Below, piece by piece: positions 1 to 7,223 of a DNA stretch of 11,220 nucleotides. How positions within the stretch are numbered: the first letter of the stretch is position 1; each line of letters opens with the position of its first letter. The position numbers and the translations under genes are program-made. This DNA comes from Limisphaerales bacterium (lineage in GTDB: Bacteria; Verrucomicrobiota; Verrucomicrobiia; Limisphaerales; UBA11358), in assembly GCA_003455565.1 (NCBI GenBank), contig DMQW01000186.1:1-11220 (forward strand), in the 5' to 3' direction. A model generated the notes under the pieces. The model saw nothing but the letters and a program-made list of their open reading frames with translations, was not told where the DNA came from and searched no databases.

Positions 1-42
1 GCGGGCACGAAAGTTTGTCTGCATCTGCCGTGGCAGAAATAA
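1..42 (+). CDS. C-terminal tail of a probable sensor histidine kinase (partial)
   Basis: The first frame is open from base 1 and ends at TAA 40-42, giving the tail AGTKVCLHLPWQK. A Gly-Thr-x-Val-x-Leu-x-Leu-Pro ending is typical of the last strand of the HATPase_c (GHKL) domain of sensor histidine kinases. A response regulator begins 64 bases downstream in the same direction, the usual kinase-regulator order. The role would be ATP-dependent autophosphorylation and phosphotransfer to that regulator. Only 13 residues are visible, so the sensor part, membrane segments and catalytic boxes cannot be judged. The call rests on this ending plus gene context. Another GHKL ATPase, or an unrelated protein ending the same way, cannot be excluded. 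Confidence 0.55.
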   Translation, partial: AGTKVCLHLPWQK

Positions 43-64
43 ATAAAGAAAGCAAAGTTAAGTT

Positions 65-82
65 GAACATTCGTTCAATAGC
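65..82 (+). promoter_or_regulatory. Palindromic element, copy 1 (upstream of response regulator)
   Basis: The sequence is GAACATTCGTTCAATAGC. The palindrome here is the most symmetric of the three copies: TTGAAC, 4 bases, GTTCAA at 63-78. It ends 24 bases before the response regulator ATG at 107. The GAAC-N4-GTTCAATWGC pattern recurs at 754-771 and 1966-1983. The dyad with short spacing looks like a dimeric repressor or activator site. It is too AT-rich and short to be a terminator. Confidence 0.55.
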
Positions 83-106
83 GCGGACCAGCGAACAGGT
101 ATAAAT

Positions 107-754
107 ATGAAAAAGAACAAACCGATGAACATCCGGGTTTCCATCGTCGAAGACAGCCGGGGCACGCGCGAGAGTCTGGCCGAACTGCTGGGTCGCGCCC
201 CGGCCTTGAGCTGTGTCGGGGCGCACCCGAGCGGCGAGGAGGCGCTCCGGCAGATTCCGGTGGAGAAGCCGGATGTCGTGCTGATGGACATCAACCTGCC
301 GAAGATGAACGGCATCGAATGTGTCGAGCGGCTCAAACAGACCATGCCCAAGACGCAGGTGTTGATGCTGACGACTTACGACGAGAGCGATTTGATTTTT
401 GATTCCCTGCGCAAAGGCGCCAGCGGCTATCTGCTCAAAAACATGCCGCCGGCGGAACTGATCCAGGCCATTGAACAGGTTCATGCCGGCGGCGCGCCCA
501 TGTCCATGCAGATTGCGCGCAAGGTGGTGAACCATTTTCAAAAAATCAAAAAGCCGCAGTCCGACATGGAGCAACTCACCAAACGCGAACACGAAATCCT
601 GGCGCTGCTGGCCAAAGGGTTTCTCTATAAGGAGATTGCCGACCAGCTTGGCATCACCTTGAGCACGGTGCGCGCGCATCTGCACGCAGTCTATGAGAAA
701 CTGCACGTCCAATCGCGCACCGAGGCGGTGGTGAAATTTCTCGAACGAGACTAG
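107..754 (+). CDS. NarL/FixJ-family two-component response regulator
   Basis: This is a 215-residue cytoplasmic DNA-binding regulator. The receiver domain covers about residues 8-125: acidic pair E15/D16, probable phospho-acceptor D61 in VVLMDINLP, conserved Thr in MLTTYDE (about T89) and Lys K111 in LLKN. A LuxR-type helix-turn-helix covers about 155-213, with LTKREHEIL and a recognition region around EIADQLGITLSTVRAHL. Length and layout are normal for the NarL family and no key residue is missing. ATG 107 is preceded by a weak ACAGG at 95-99. ATG 125 (MNIRVSIVED) is an alternative start close to the usual family N-terminus. The partner is probably the kinase ending at 42. A palindromic element lies between the two genes, so this gene may have its own control or autoregulation. 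Targets are unknown. Confidence 0.95.
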   Translation: MKKNKPMNIRVSIVEDSRGTRESLAELLGRAPALSCVGAHPSGEEALRQIPVEKPDVVLMDINLPKMNGIECVERLKQTMPKTQVLMLTTYDESDLIFDSLRKGASGYLLKNMPPAELIQAIEQVHAGGAPMSMQIARKVVNHFQKIKKPQSDMEQLTKREHEILALLAKGFLYKEIADQLGITLSTVRAHLHAVYEKLHVQSRTEAVVKFLERD

Positions 755-771
755 AACGTATGTTCAATTGC
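754..771 (+). promoter_or_regulatory. Palindromic element, copy 2 (upstream of prepilin-like gene)
   Basis: The sequence is GAACGTATGTTCAATTGC. It starts on the last base of the response regulator's TAG stop and ends 43 bases before the prepilin-like ATG at 815. Including flanks, CTAGAAC-N2-ATGTTCAATWGCA is shared with copy 3, with three mismatches over 22 bases. It lies in a 60-base gap that has no other evident promoter, so a role in controlling the downstream gene is plausible. Confidence 0.55.
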
Positions 772-814
772 AGACGCGGTGGCGGTTGTGCGACATTCGC
801 AATGAATCAATCGT

Positions 815-1654
815 ATGACTGTCAAATACACCTCACCAGACTGTATCGTATCTACTGTCGGAAAATTTTCGAGTCGGTCACGGCGGGGATTCACCCTCAT
901 CGAACTCGTGGTGGTCATCGCCATCATCGCCATTCTGGCGGCGATGCTGCTGCCGGCCTTGAGCGCCGCGAAACAGAAGGCGCAGGCTGTCCGATGCTTG
1001 AGCAATGTCAAACAGATGGCGCTGGCCGTCATCATGTATCCTGGTGATTACGGCGGACGATACATTACGGATCTCGACGGGCAAACTCAAAATACCGCCG
1101 ATACCGGAGCTTGGATCGTCAACCTTATTGATTACTACAACAAGGCGACGAATTTATTCCTCTGTCCAACGACAACTCAGCCTAATTTAGCAGGCCCCGC
1201 AAGCCTTACCGCTCCCGGAGATGTCTTAACACCGTGGCAAAGCATACTGCCGCGGGCAACCCGCGTCGTTGGCGGCGTCACTATTCCTGCCGTCGCTTAT
1301 GCCGGAAGTTATGGATATAACGGCTGGGCTTTCTCTTCCAAGGATGGCGACGGTAACGGCACACCGGCCAATTATTTCGTGAAGGACACCGGTGTTAAAA
1401 AGAGCAGCGATACGCCGATTTTTTACGACCAAAGCTGGACGGACGCATGGCCTTTGGAAACTGATAATCCCAACCGGTATCTTTATACTGCCGGCGGCGC
1501 ATCTGCTTTGCCGGCTGCCGGCACGCAAGGCACTTTTCAAGGTTATCCCGGAACATGGGCCGCGTCACTCTGGCGCGGCACGGTTCTGGTGGCGGTGGCA
1601 AGGCGCCCAGAGATGTCAATGGAATGGCCTCTTCAAAATTACCTGGAGCCATAA
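815..1654 (+). CDS. Prepilin-like H-X9-DG family protein, apparently frameshifted
   Basis: The N-terminus is a type IV prepilin/pseudopilin signal: a basic leader ending SRRG, cleavage expected after G25, then FTLIELVVV with Glu at mature position +5 and a hydrophobic helix to about residue 49. Prepilin peptidase would process it at the inner membrane, and the mature protein would form or decorate a type II secretion-like or pilus-like fibre. Next comes an alpha helix (AAKQKAQAVRCLSNVKQMALA) and a Tyr/Trp/Asn-rich C-terminal region typical of the large verrucomicrobial/planctomycete prepilin-like families. From about residue 247 this frame reads unlike the family (TWAASLWRGTVLVAVARR) and stops at 1652-1654. 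The expected ending is one frame over at 1555-1767. A one-base deletion near 1545-1556 would explain this and restore about 317 residues. Either the gene is broken or the sequence has an indel error. No Shine-Dalgarno is evident before ATG 815. Confidence 0.8.
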   Translation: MTVKYTSPDCIVSTVGKFSSRSRRGFTLIELVVVIAIIAILAAMLLPALSAAKQKAQAVRCLSNVKQMALAVIMYPGDYGGRYITDLDGQTQNTADTGAWIVNLIDYYNKATNLFLCPTTTQPNLAGPASLTAPGDVLTPWQSILPRATRVVGGVTIPAVAYAGSYGYNGWAFSSKDGDGNGTPANYFVKDTGVKKSSDTPIFYDQSWTDAWPLETDNPNRYLYTAGGASALPAAGTQGTFQGYPGTWAASLWRGTVLVAVARRPEMSMEWPLQNYLEP

Positions 1655-1767
1655 ACATGGGCATGGCCGATGGCCACGCGGAACCCATAAAGTTGAGAAA
1701 TCTATGGACTCTATACTGGCACGCCCAATGGGATCCTCGCTATGTGCAAGATTTGCCCGCCAACTGA
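1555..1767 (+). pseudogene. Displaced C-terminus of the prepilin-like protein (other frame)
   Basis: This frame encodes MGRVTLARHG, a short Gly/Lys-rich loop, then GAINMGMADGHAE, LRNLWTLYWH and a TGA stop at 1765-1767. An Arg-His followed by a loop and an Asn-Met-x-x-Ala-Asp-Gly-His segment is the conserved end of the prepilin-type 'processing-associated H-X9-DG' family, here with a longer His-to-Asp-Gly spacing. It follows directly on the upstream frame if one base is missing near 1545-1556. It is therefore the rest of the gene starting at 815, not an independent gene, although it happens to begin with an ATG. Confidence 0.75.
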
Positions 1768-1877
1768 TTTTGGAAGCTGGGTGGCGGCTTTAATTATCGA
1801 ATCAAGATCATCTTGGTCGGTTCATGTCCACCACGTTAGGCACCCAATGGTTTTAGTTTATAGGTTCATTCATGTAG

Positions 1878-1982
1878 ATTCCGGCGGGGGAAAACCCGAT
1901 GATCCTACAAACGCTCGCGGCGGCTTATGCCGAGGCTGGCCGGTTTCCCGATGTCATTTTGCCTAGAACAAATGTTCAATAG
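1878..1982 (+). pseudogene. Remnant 3' end of a TPR-repeat protein gene
   Basis: This frame reads IPAGENPMILQTLAAAYAEA, then GRFPDV, and ends at TAG 1980-1982. The 'GENP..L.TLAAAYAEAGRF' string is a strongly conserved ending of long tetratricopeptide (O-GlcNAc-transferase-like) proteins that I associate with Verrucomicrobia. Here it is cut off upstream by an in-frame TAG at 1875-1877, and no TPR units precede it. It has no evident start or ribosome binding site. Downstream of FPDV the match fades into the palindromic element. I read it as a fragment left by deletion or rearrangement. A 27-residue peptide starting at ATG 1899 is possible but less likely. Confidence 0.6.
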
Positions 1983-1983
1983 C
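1966..1983 (+). promoter_or_regulatory. Palindromic element, copy 3 (upstream of giant repeat protein)
   Basis: The sequence is GAACAAATGTTCAATAGC. It ends 77 bases before ATG 2061 and overlaps the end of the TPR remnant. It shares CTAGAAC and ATGTTCAATWGCA with copy 2 and the GTTCAATAGC half with copy 1. It sits in otherwise non-coding sequence, which argues against conservation for protein coding. Confidence 0.55.
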
Positions 1984-1993
1984 ATTTGGCAGA

Positions 1994-2029
1994 AGATGTG
2001 CGAAAATAATCCAATCGAATTCCACATCT
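1994..2029 (+). other. Stem-loop in probable 5' leader of the giant gene
   Basis: AGATGTG (1994-2000) pairs with CACATCT (2023-2029). With C2001 bulged, GAA (2002-2004) also pairs with TTC (2020-2022), giving about 10 base pairs around an A/T-rich loop. It ends 31 bases before ATG 2061, so it may lie in the leader mRNA. No riboswitch class is recognised. Confidence 0.3.
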
Positions 2030-2060
2030 AATCATCCTGAACCTCGATAAACAAACCTTT

Positions 2061-5000
2061 ATGAAATCCACCACTCACTCCCAATTCCAAGCTCAACCGC
2101 GCCGTCAGGGGCGGTCGCTCAACGTGTTGGCCGGAATCTTTCTGGCTCTTTTATGCTTTGCCCCGGCCGCCTTTGCGGCGAACGACACCTGGACCGGCGG
2201 CGGTGCCGACGGCAAGTGGCAAACGCCGGGCAACTGGAGTGGCACTCCGCCAGCCAGCGGCGATGCGCTCACTTTTCAAGGCACCGTTCGCCTCAACAAC
2301 ACCAACAATTTCAGTGCCAACACGGTGTTCAACGGCATCACTTTCAACAATCCGGCGGGTGCGTTCAACCTGTTCGGCAGTCAAATAACTCTCGCGAACG
2401 ACATCGTGGACAACCAAGTGGTCGTCAATCAGTCGGTCAACCTTCCGTTGTCGTTGGACGCCACCCACAACCTGAACGTGATAACTGACGGGTTGCTCAC
2501 CATTAACGGTGCCATTTCCGGCGCAGCCGGGGCCGGCATCACCTTGCCCGGCGGCGGACGCGTAACGCTGACAGCAACCAACCCCTTTACTGGCCCGGTC
2601 ACGATCAATAACGGCACTTTGTTCGTGTCTTCGGATCGAAATCTGGGAGCCGTGCCGGCCGCGCCGACACCTGGGGCGATTGTGATTAACGGGGGAACTT
2701 TGCGCACGGGCACCAGTTTCACCAACAACATGAACCGCGGCATTCGGTTGGGGCCGGTAGGCGGCAGCGGTTCCGGCACAATCCAAATTGACAATCCCGC
2801 CATTCTGACCTATTCCGGTGTCATCGCCGATAACACGGGTGGAACTGGCGGGTTGACTAAGCTGGGTTTTGGCGGTCTGACGCTGGCCGGAACGAACACC
2901 TACAGCGGGCCGACCTTGGACGAAGTCGGCACCATCACCCTGGACTTCACCCAAACAAACGCTCCGGGCACCAATATCATTAGTCCCGTTTCTTCGCTGA
3001 CTCTTGGTGGAGCGAACGCAGGTTTCGGTGCGGTGAACTTTGCCGCGCTCGTCATGAACGGCAAAACGAACACCGCCAGTTTGCAGGCGGTTAATGGCAC
3101 CCTGGTCACCTTTGGTGGATCCGTCATTCAGGCAAGAAGTCTTGGCGCCAATGGCGCAGCGAACTTGAATCTTGGTTTGCTCACCCATAACCCCGGCGGC
3201 ACTTTGGTAGTCGTTCCGCCCGTGCTCACCGGCGGCCAGGGCAATGTCACCACCACCGCCACCAACGTCAACGGCATTCTGGGTGGGTTCGCAACTGTTA
3301 GCGATGGAACCACCGTGCTCGGTATTGTTATCGGCACCAACTTTGCCTGCGTTGATGCCAGCGGCAATATCACCAATTACAACGGCTATCAGTCACTGGC
3401 CAGTGGCCAAAACATTCACACCATCAGCACGGCAGGAACCAACGTCTTGATCAGTTCCGCCGTTACAGGAGACATGGTTGTGGATGATGACAATGCCAAT
3501 AGTGTGACTGACGTAAATGCGATCAATTGGAAGCGGACAGACAGCGCCGTGACCCTCAAAATCGGCATTGGCAACACGTTGCGGCTCGGCAGATATGGCA
3601 GCATTTTCAAGCCGAACACCACGTCTGGGCTTACTTGGCTGATCGGAGAAACGGCCGCCGGTGGCAATAGTGCAGATCAGAATGTTGGCACTCTTACGGC
3701 TGGCGGCGCTACTAACACTCCGGGTGAAATCGTTCTCAACGTGAACAACACAAGCTCTTCGTCAGGAACGGTGATCATAGACTCGCAAATCGCCGACAAC
3801 GGCACCGGTGCTGTCACCTTCATGAAGGCCGGCGTCGGCTCCATGAAACTCCGCGGCCACAATACTTACTCGGGCGGCACCTATCTTCTCCAAGGGCGTG
3901 TTCAATTGGTCGGTGGCGAAGGTGGAGTTGGTTCCGGCAATGCTGATGCTTGCGGCACCGGCCCGATCTATGTCCTTCCAGGTGCCTACCTGTTCCCCAG
4001 CAGCACTGGTCCCACTAATGCCGACGGAACAGTCTGGCCAGTTACCAACGCCGTGTTTATTGCCGGTAACGGCACAGCGGGAGAGCCTCTTGGCGCAATC
4101 CGCTGCACAAGTGGTTGGTTGTTTAATGGCCCTTGGACGCTCATCGGCGACACGACGCTGGGCGGCAACGGCGGCGCCAGTGGCGCTATCGGAGCCAAGC
4201 TATCCGGGCCGTTTAACTTGGGTTTGTGTTCTCCGGCAACTGTCAATGGAACTGTCTGTCTGACCAATTCTGCCAACGATTGGAGCGGAACAACAACCCT
4301 CAACGCCAGGAGCAACACCGGCGGCAACACCTTCCTCAGCGGCAACAGCGAGATCATTCCCAATGGCTTTGGCAAAGGCAGCGTGGTGATGAATGGTTTT
4401 AGCACCGGCACTATCGCTTGGAATTTGAACGGATTCAGCGAAACGATTAATGGACTCATCACTTCCGGCACTGCCTCCACCTGCACCATCGTCAACAACT
4501 CCGCCACTGCCATCGCCTCAACGCTCACTCTGGGCGACAACGACCAGTCGGGCACTTTTGGCGGCGCGATTCAGGATGGAACTGGCACGGTCGCTCTGAC
4601 GAAGATTGGTGACGGCATTGAGACATTATCCGGCACCGTCACTTACAGCGGCAACACGACCGTGATCGGCGGAACGCTGGCGTTGATTAGTAGCTCCGGG
4701 GCGTTGAGCAGCAGCGCGGTTCAGGTCAACAGCGGCGCAGTGCTGGACGTGTCGGGCGTCAGCGGCGGGAGCGTTGGCAGCGCCACTGGCATTGGCATTA
4801 ACGGTGGCCGGCTCATTGCCAGCACCGCCGGGTCGAGCATTAACAATTTAAGTGTCACGAACGCAGATTTGCAGGTGGTGCTCAATCCCGCCACGATTAA
4901 CATCCAAGGTATGACCACCCTGACGACGGACGGCACAACCAACCTGCTGGATATTTCCTCGATCCAAAACGTGGCGGCCTATCCCGCGCAGTTCACCGTG

Positions 5001-7190
5001 ATAAAATACACCGGCAGCATAGCCGGAAGCGGATTTAACTTTGGCTTGGGCACCGTGCCGACCGCAACCACCACGGGTTATGTTTCCAACAACGCTGCCA
5101 ATTCTTCCGTGGACATCGTTCTGTTCAATGGTCCGAAATTGTTGAACTGGACGGCGTCGGTCAACACCAACTGGGACATCACCGGAACCGCCAACTGGAA
5201 ATTCGGGGCTGCGCCAGTAGTGTATAACGATCTGGATTCCCCCGACTTTGACGACACCGCGAGCAGCGGTCTGGTCTATCTGACGACTACAGTGACCCCG
5301 GGCGGTCTGACGGTCAGCAACAACGCCTTGAACTACGTCTTTACCGGCAGCGGAAACATCACCGGCTTTGGCGGACTGACCAAGCTGGGCACAGGCGCGA
5401 TGACCATCACCAATACCGGCGTTGATAACTATAGTGGCGGGGTTGTAATCTCTGGTGGCGGCACACTGACCATTGGAACCAGCAACAACATCTCTGGAGG
5501 TATTGCCATCAATAGTTCGACTCTGCAGATCACCGCCGGCAATCTGCCCTCCGGCAACTTGATTAATGAAGGCACACTGCTTTTCAACGCGACCAGTGAC
5601 ATCTCTGCCAACAACAGCATCTCTGGCGACAGCTTGGGCGTGATCATCAAGACCAACACTGACACTGTGACTTTGGGTGGTGCCAGCACACACAACGGCA
5701 CGATCATCGTTGCGCAAGGAACCTTGGAAGCTGGGAGTGGTGGTGCTTTTGGAAACGGCAGCACAGTAATCGTGACCAATAATGTCACCACCAGTGCCAC
5801 GCTTGATGTCAACGGACAGACCCTTCAAACCGCGACCATAGGGGCAACCACCTTTGTTGTTAATGGCGCGGGTGTGGATGGCAATGGTGCCATCGTGAAC
5901 AGTGGCGCGTCCAGCATCAATGCACTGGTGAATGTGACGTTGGCGGGAGACACCACGTTTGGCGGAAACGCACGGTGGGATATTCGGAGCATCACCACAG
6001 CCACCGCGCAATTACAGACTGGTGGCCAGGCATTCAATCTTACCAAAGTGGGAACCAATATCATCGCGCTGAACGGCGTGTATGTTGACGGATCCTTGAG
6101 CAACATTTTTGTGCTGCAAGGTGAACTGGGCATTGAGGCTGGCACCAGCGGCAACCTGGGCGATACGACGACCTCAACCCTTAACGTAGCTGCCGGCGCG
6201 CTTATCGAGTTATTCAACAACACCGCAGCCCTCTCCAAACCGCTGGTGCTTAATGGCAATGGTGTTAACAACACGGTGTTGAACAGTTCCGGAGCCAACC
6301 ACATTAGTTCCCAGACGATTGTGTTGAACAGTGGGAATTCCGTCTTCAACGTCGGAGGCACGAGCCTGTCCATTGATGATAATGGGAATGGCAACACGCT
6401 CAGCGGCACGGGTGGTCTGACCAAGAGTGGCGGCAGCCTGCTCTACATCAACATTCCGCTGACCTACAGTGGTCTGACTGTTGTGAGCAATGGTTATCTG
6501 GTCGTTGACGCGCCTGAAACCAATAGCAGCAGCATCACGGTAAGCGGCGGCACGCTTGCCGGCACTGGCTGGTTCGCCAGCCCCGTGACAGTCGGCCCGA
6601 ATGGAACCCTTTCACCCGGCGACACCAACGCAGCCAACCCATCCGTGTTCACCCTCGTCATCAGCAACTCTTTGAGTCTGGCGGGCACGGTCGCGCTGGA
6701 CGTGACCAAAAACGGGGACGCGACCTTCACCGGCGACCTCATCACCAACGTGACCTCGCTGGCGCTGGGGGGCATCTTGAGACTGAATCTGGACACCAAC
6801 GCCAGTCCGATGCAGGTTGGCGACATCATCAAGCTCTTCAGCTTCAACTCCGCCAGCGGCTCGTTTGCTTCGATCGTCCCGGCAACGCCCGGCGAGGGTC
6901 TGGCTTGGGATCAAGGCCATCTCACCACCGACGGCACATTGCGGGTGATCGTTGCGTCGGCAATACCTCCGTTTATTGGTGGAATCATTCTGACGTCAGG
7001 AAACATCGTGATCAGCGGAAATGGTGTGCCGAATGGAAATTATGTTGTGCTGGCTACTACCAACGTGGCGTTGCCCTTGATCCAGTGGACGCCCATTGCG
7101 ACGAACACCTTTGACGGGAGCGGAAACTTCTCGTTCACCAATCCGGTCGATCCGAACAGCCTGCAACGGTTTTACATCCTGTCACAATAA
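2061..7190 (+). CDS. Giant secreted autotransporter-associated beta-strand repeat protein
   Basis: The protein has 1709 residues. A signal peptide spans about 1-39 (basic QPRRQGR, hydrophobic VLAGIFLALLCF, cleavage likely after AFA). The mature part opens with a Trp/Asn module (NDTWTGGG..GNWSG, about 41-75), and a related module recurs near 1028 (LLNWTASVNTNWDITGTANW). Between and after these are repeats of the autotransporter-associated (PATR, Pfam PF12951) type, built as GGLTKxGxGxxxLxGxNTYSGxT plus a strand. The clearest start near residues 263, 584, 844, 1104, 1194, 1326 and 1451. This predicts a long beta-solenoid outside the cell. The end, about 1633-1709, is a small domain (NGNYVVLATTNVALPL..W, finishing LQRFYILSQ) rather than a 12-strand outer-membrane barrel, so it is not a classical type V autotransporter. 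There is no PEP-CTERM or LPXTG signal. The export route beyond Sec and the ligand are unknown. No Shine-Dalgarno precedes the ATG. Confidence 0.85.
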   Translation: MKSTTHSQFQAQPRRQGRSLNVLAGIFLALLCFAPAAFAANDTWTGGGADGKWQTPGNWSGTPPASGDALTFQGTVRLNNTNNFSANTVFNGITFNNPAGAFNLFGSQITLANDIVDNQVVVNQSVNLPLSLDATHNLNVITDGLLTINGAISGAAGAGITLPGGGRVTLTATNPFTGPVTINNGTLFVSSDRNLGAVPAAPTPGAIVINGGTLRTGTSFTNNMNRGIRLGPVGGSGSGTIQIDNPAILTYSGVIADNTGGTGGLTKLGFGGLTLAGTNTYSGPTLDEVGTITLDFTQTNAPGTNIISPVSSLTLGGANAGFGAVNFAALVMNGKTNTASLQAVNGTLVTFGGSVIQARSLGANGAANLNLGLLTHNPGGTLVVVPPVLTGGQGNVTTTATNVNGILGGFATVSDGTTVLGIVIGTNFACVDASGNITNYNGYQSLASGQNIHTISTAGTNVLISSAVTGDMVVDDDNANSVTDVNAINWKRTDSAVTLKIGIGNTLRLGRYGSIFKPNTTSGLTWLIGETAAGGNSADQNVGTLTAGGATNTPGEIVLNVNNTSSSSGTVIIDSQIADNGTGAVTFMKAGVGSMKLRGHNTYSGGTYLLQGRVQLVGGEGGVGSGNADACGTGPIYVLPGAYLFPSSTGPTNADGTVWPVTNAVFIAGNGTAGEPLGAIRCTSGWLFNGPWTLIGDTTLGGNGGASGAIGAKLSGPFNLGLCSPATVNGTVCLTNSANDWSGTTTLNARSNTGGNTFLSGNSEIIPNGFGKGSVVMNGFSTGTIAWNLNGFSETINGLITSGTASTCTIVNNSATAIASTLTLGDNDQSGTFGGAIQDGTGTVALTKIGDGIETLSGTVTYSGNTTVIGGTLALISSSGALSSSAVQVNSGAVLDVSGVSGGSVGSATGIGINGGRLIASTAGSSINNLSVTNADLQVVLNPATINIQGMTTLTTDGTTNLLDISSIQNVAAYPAQFTVIKYTGSIAGSGFNFGLGTVPTATTTGYVSNNAANSSVDIVLFNGPKLLNWTASVNTNWDITGTANWKFGAAPVVYNDLDSPDFDDTASSGLVYLTTTVTPGGLTVSNNALNYVFTGSGNITGFGGLTKLGTGAMTITNTGVDNYSGGVVISGGGTLTIGTSNNISGGIAINSSTLQITAGNLPSGNLINEGTLLFNATSDISANNSISGDSLGVIIKTNTDTVTLGGASTHNGTIIVAQGTLEAGSGGAFGNGSTVIVTNNVTTSATLDVNGQTLQTATIGATTFVVNGAGVDGNGAIVNSGASSINALVNVTLAGDTTFGGNARWDIRSITTATAQLQTGGQAFNLTKVGTNIIALNGVYVDGSLSNIFVLQGELGIEAGTSGNLGDTTTSTLNVAAGALIELFNNTAALSKPLVLNGNGVNNTVLNSSGANHISSQTIVLNSGNSVFNVGGTSLSIDDNGNGNTLSGTGGLTKSGGSLLYINIPLTYSGLTVVSNGYLVVDAPETNSSSITVSGGTLAGTGWFASPVTVGPNGTLSPGDTNAANPSVFTLVISNSLSLAGTVALDVTKNGDATFTGDLITNVTSLALGGILRLNLDTNASPMQVGDIIKLFSFNSASGSFASIVPATPGEGLAWDQGHLTTDGTLRVIVASAIPPFIGGIILTSGNIVISGNGVPNGNYVVLATTNVALPLIQWTPIATNTFDGSGNFSFTNPVDPNSLQRFYILSQ

Positions 7191-7215
7191 TTTTTCACAC
7201 TGGGTATGTGAAAAA
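7191..7215 (+). other. AT-rich hairpin immediately after the giant gene
   Basis: TTTTTCACA (7191-7199) and TGTGAAAAA (7207-7215) form a perfect 9-base-pair stem around a 7-base loop. It starts on the base after the TAA stop of the giant gene. It has no GC-rich stem or following T-tract, so it is not a canonical terminator. It could protect the mRNA 3' end or be a protein-binding dyad. Confidence 0.4.
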
Positions 7216-7223
7216 ATGGGTGG

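Larger units (their letters stand above)
1768..2060 (+). other. Intergenic region with gene remnant, palindrome and leader hairpin
   Basis: This is a 293-base gap. It holds a decayed TPR gene end (about 1878-1982), palindromic element copy 3 (1966-1983) and a stem-loop at 1994-2029. A perfect 6-base inverted repeat with a 1-base centre (CAAGAT-C-ATCTTG) lies at 1803-1815. No intact gene and no canonical terminator with a T-tract were found. Bases 1768-1877 otherwise show nothing recognisable. Confidence 0.6.

Noticed and set aside
25..36. CTGCCGTGGCAG inverted repeat as a terminator of the kinase gene
   Set aside because: It lies within the last codons of the kinase tail, has a 2-base loop and is followed by A-rich, not T-rich, sequence.
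65..82. Calling the palindrome a LexA/SOS box outright
   Set aside because: The half-site order matches the Gram-positive LexA box but not the motif I recall for Verrucomicrobia LexA, and the neighbouring genes are not DNA-repair genes.
760..1047. Overlapping + strand 95-codon frame at the start of the prepilin-like gene
   Set aside because: It is a His/Arg-rich shadow of the prepilin signal region in another frame. The prepilin motif frame is unambiguous.
1545..1560. Programmed -1 ribosomal frameshift in the prepilin-like gene
   Set aside because: No X-XXY-YYZ slippery heptamer or clear downstream stimulator is present. A simple indel explains the two frames better.
2151..3188. 345-codon open frame on the - strand inside the giant gene
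   Set aside because: The product is a low-complexity mirror of Thr/Asn/Gly codons, with no domain, signal or family look. The + strand frame has clear repeats over the same bases.
4848..6011. 387-codon open frame on the - strand
   Set aside because: It is a compositional shadow of the repeat-encoding + strand, with no recognisable protein features.
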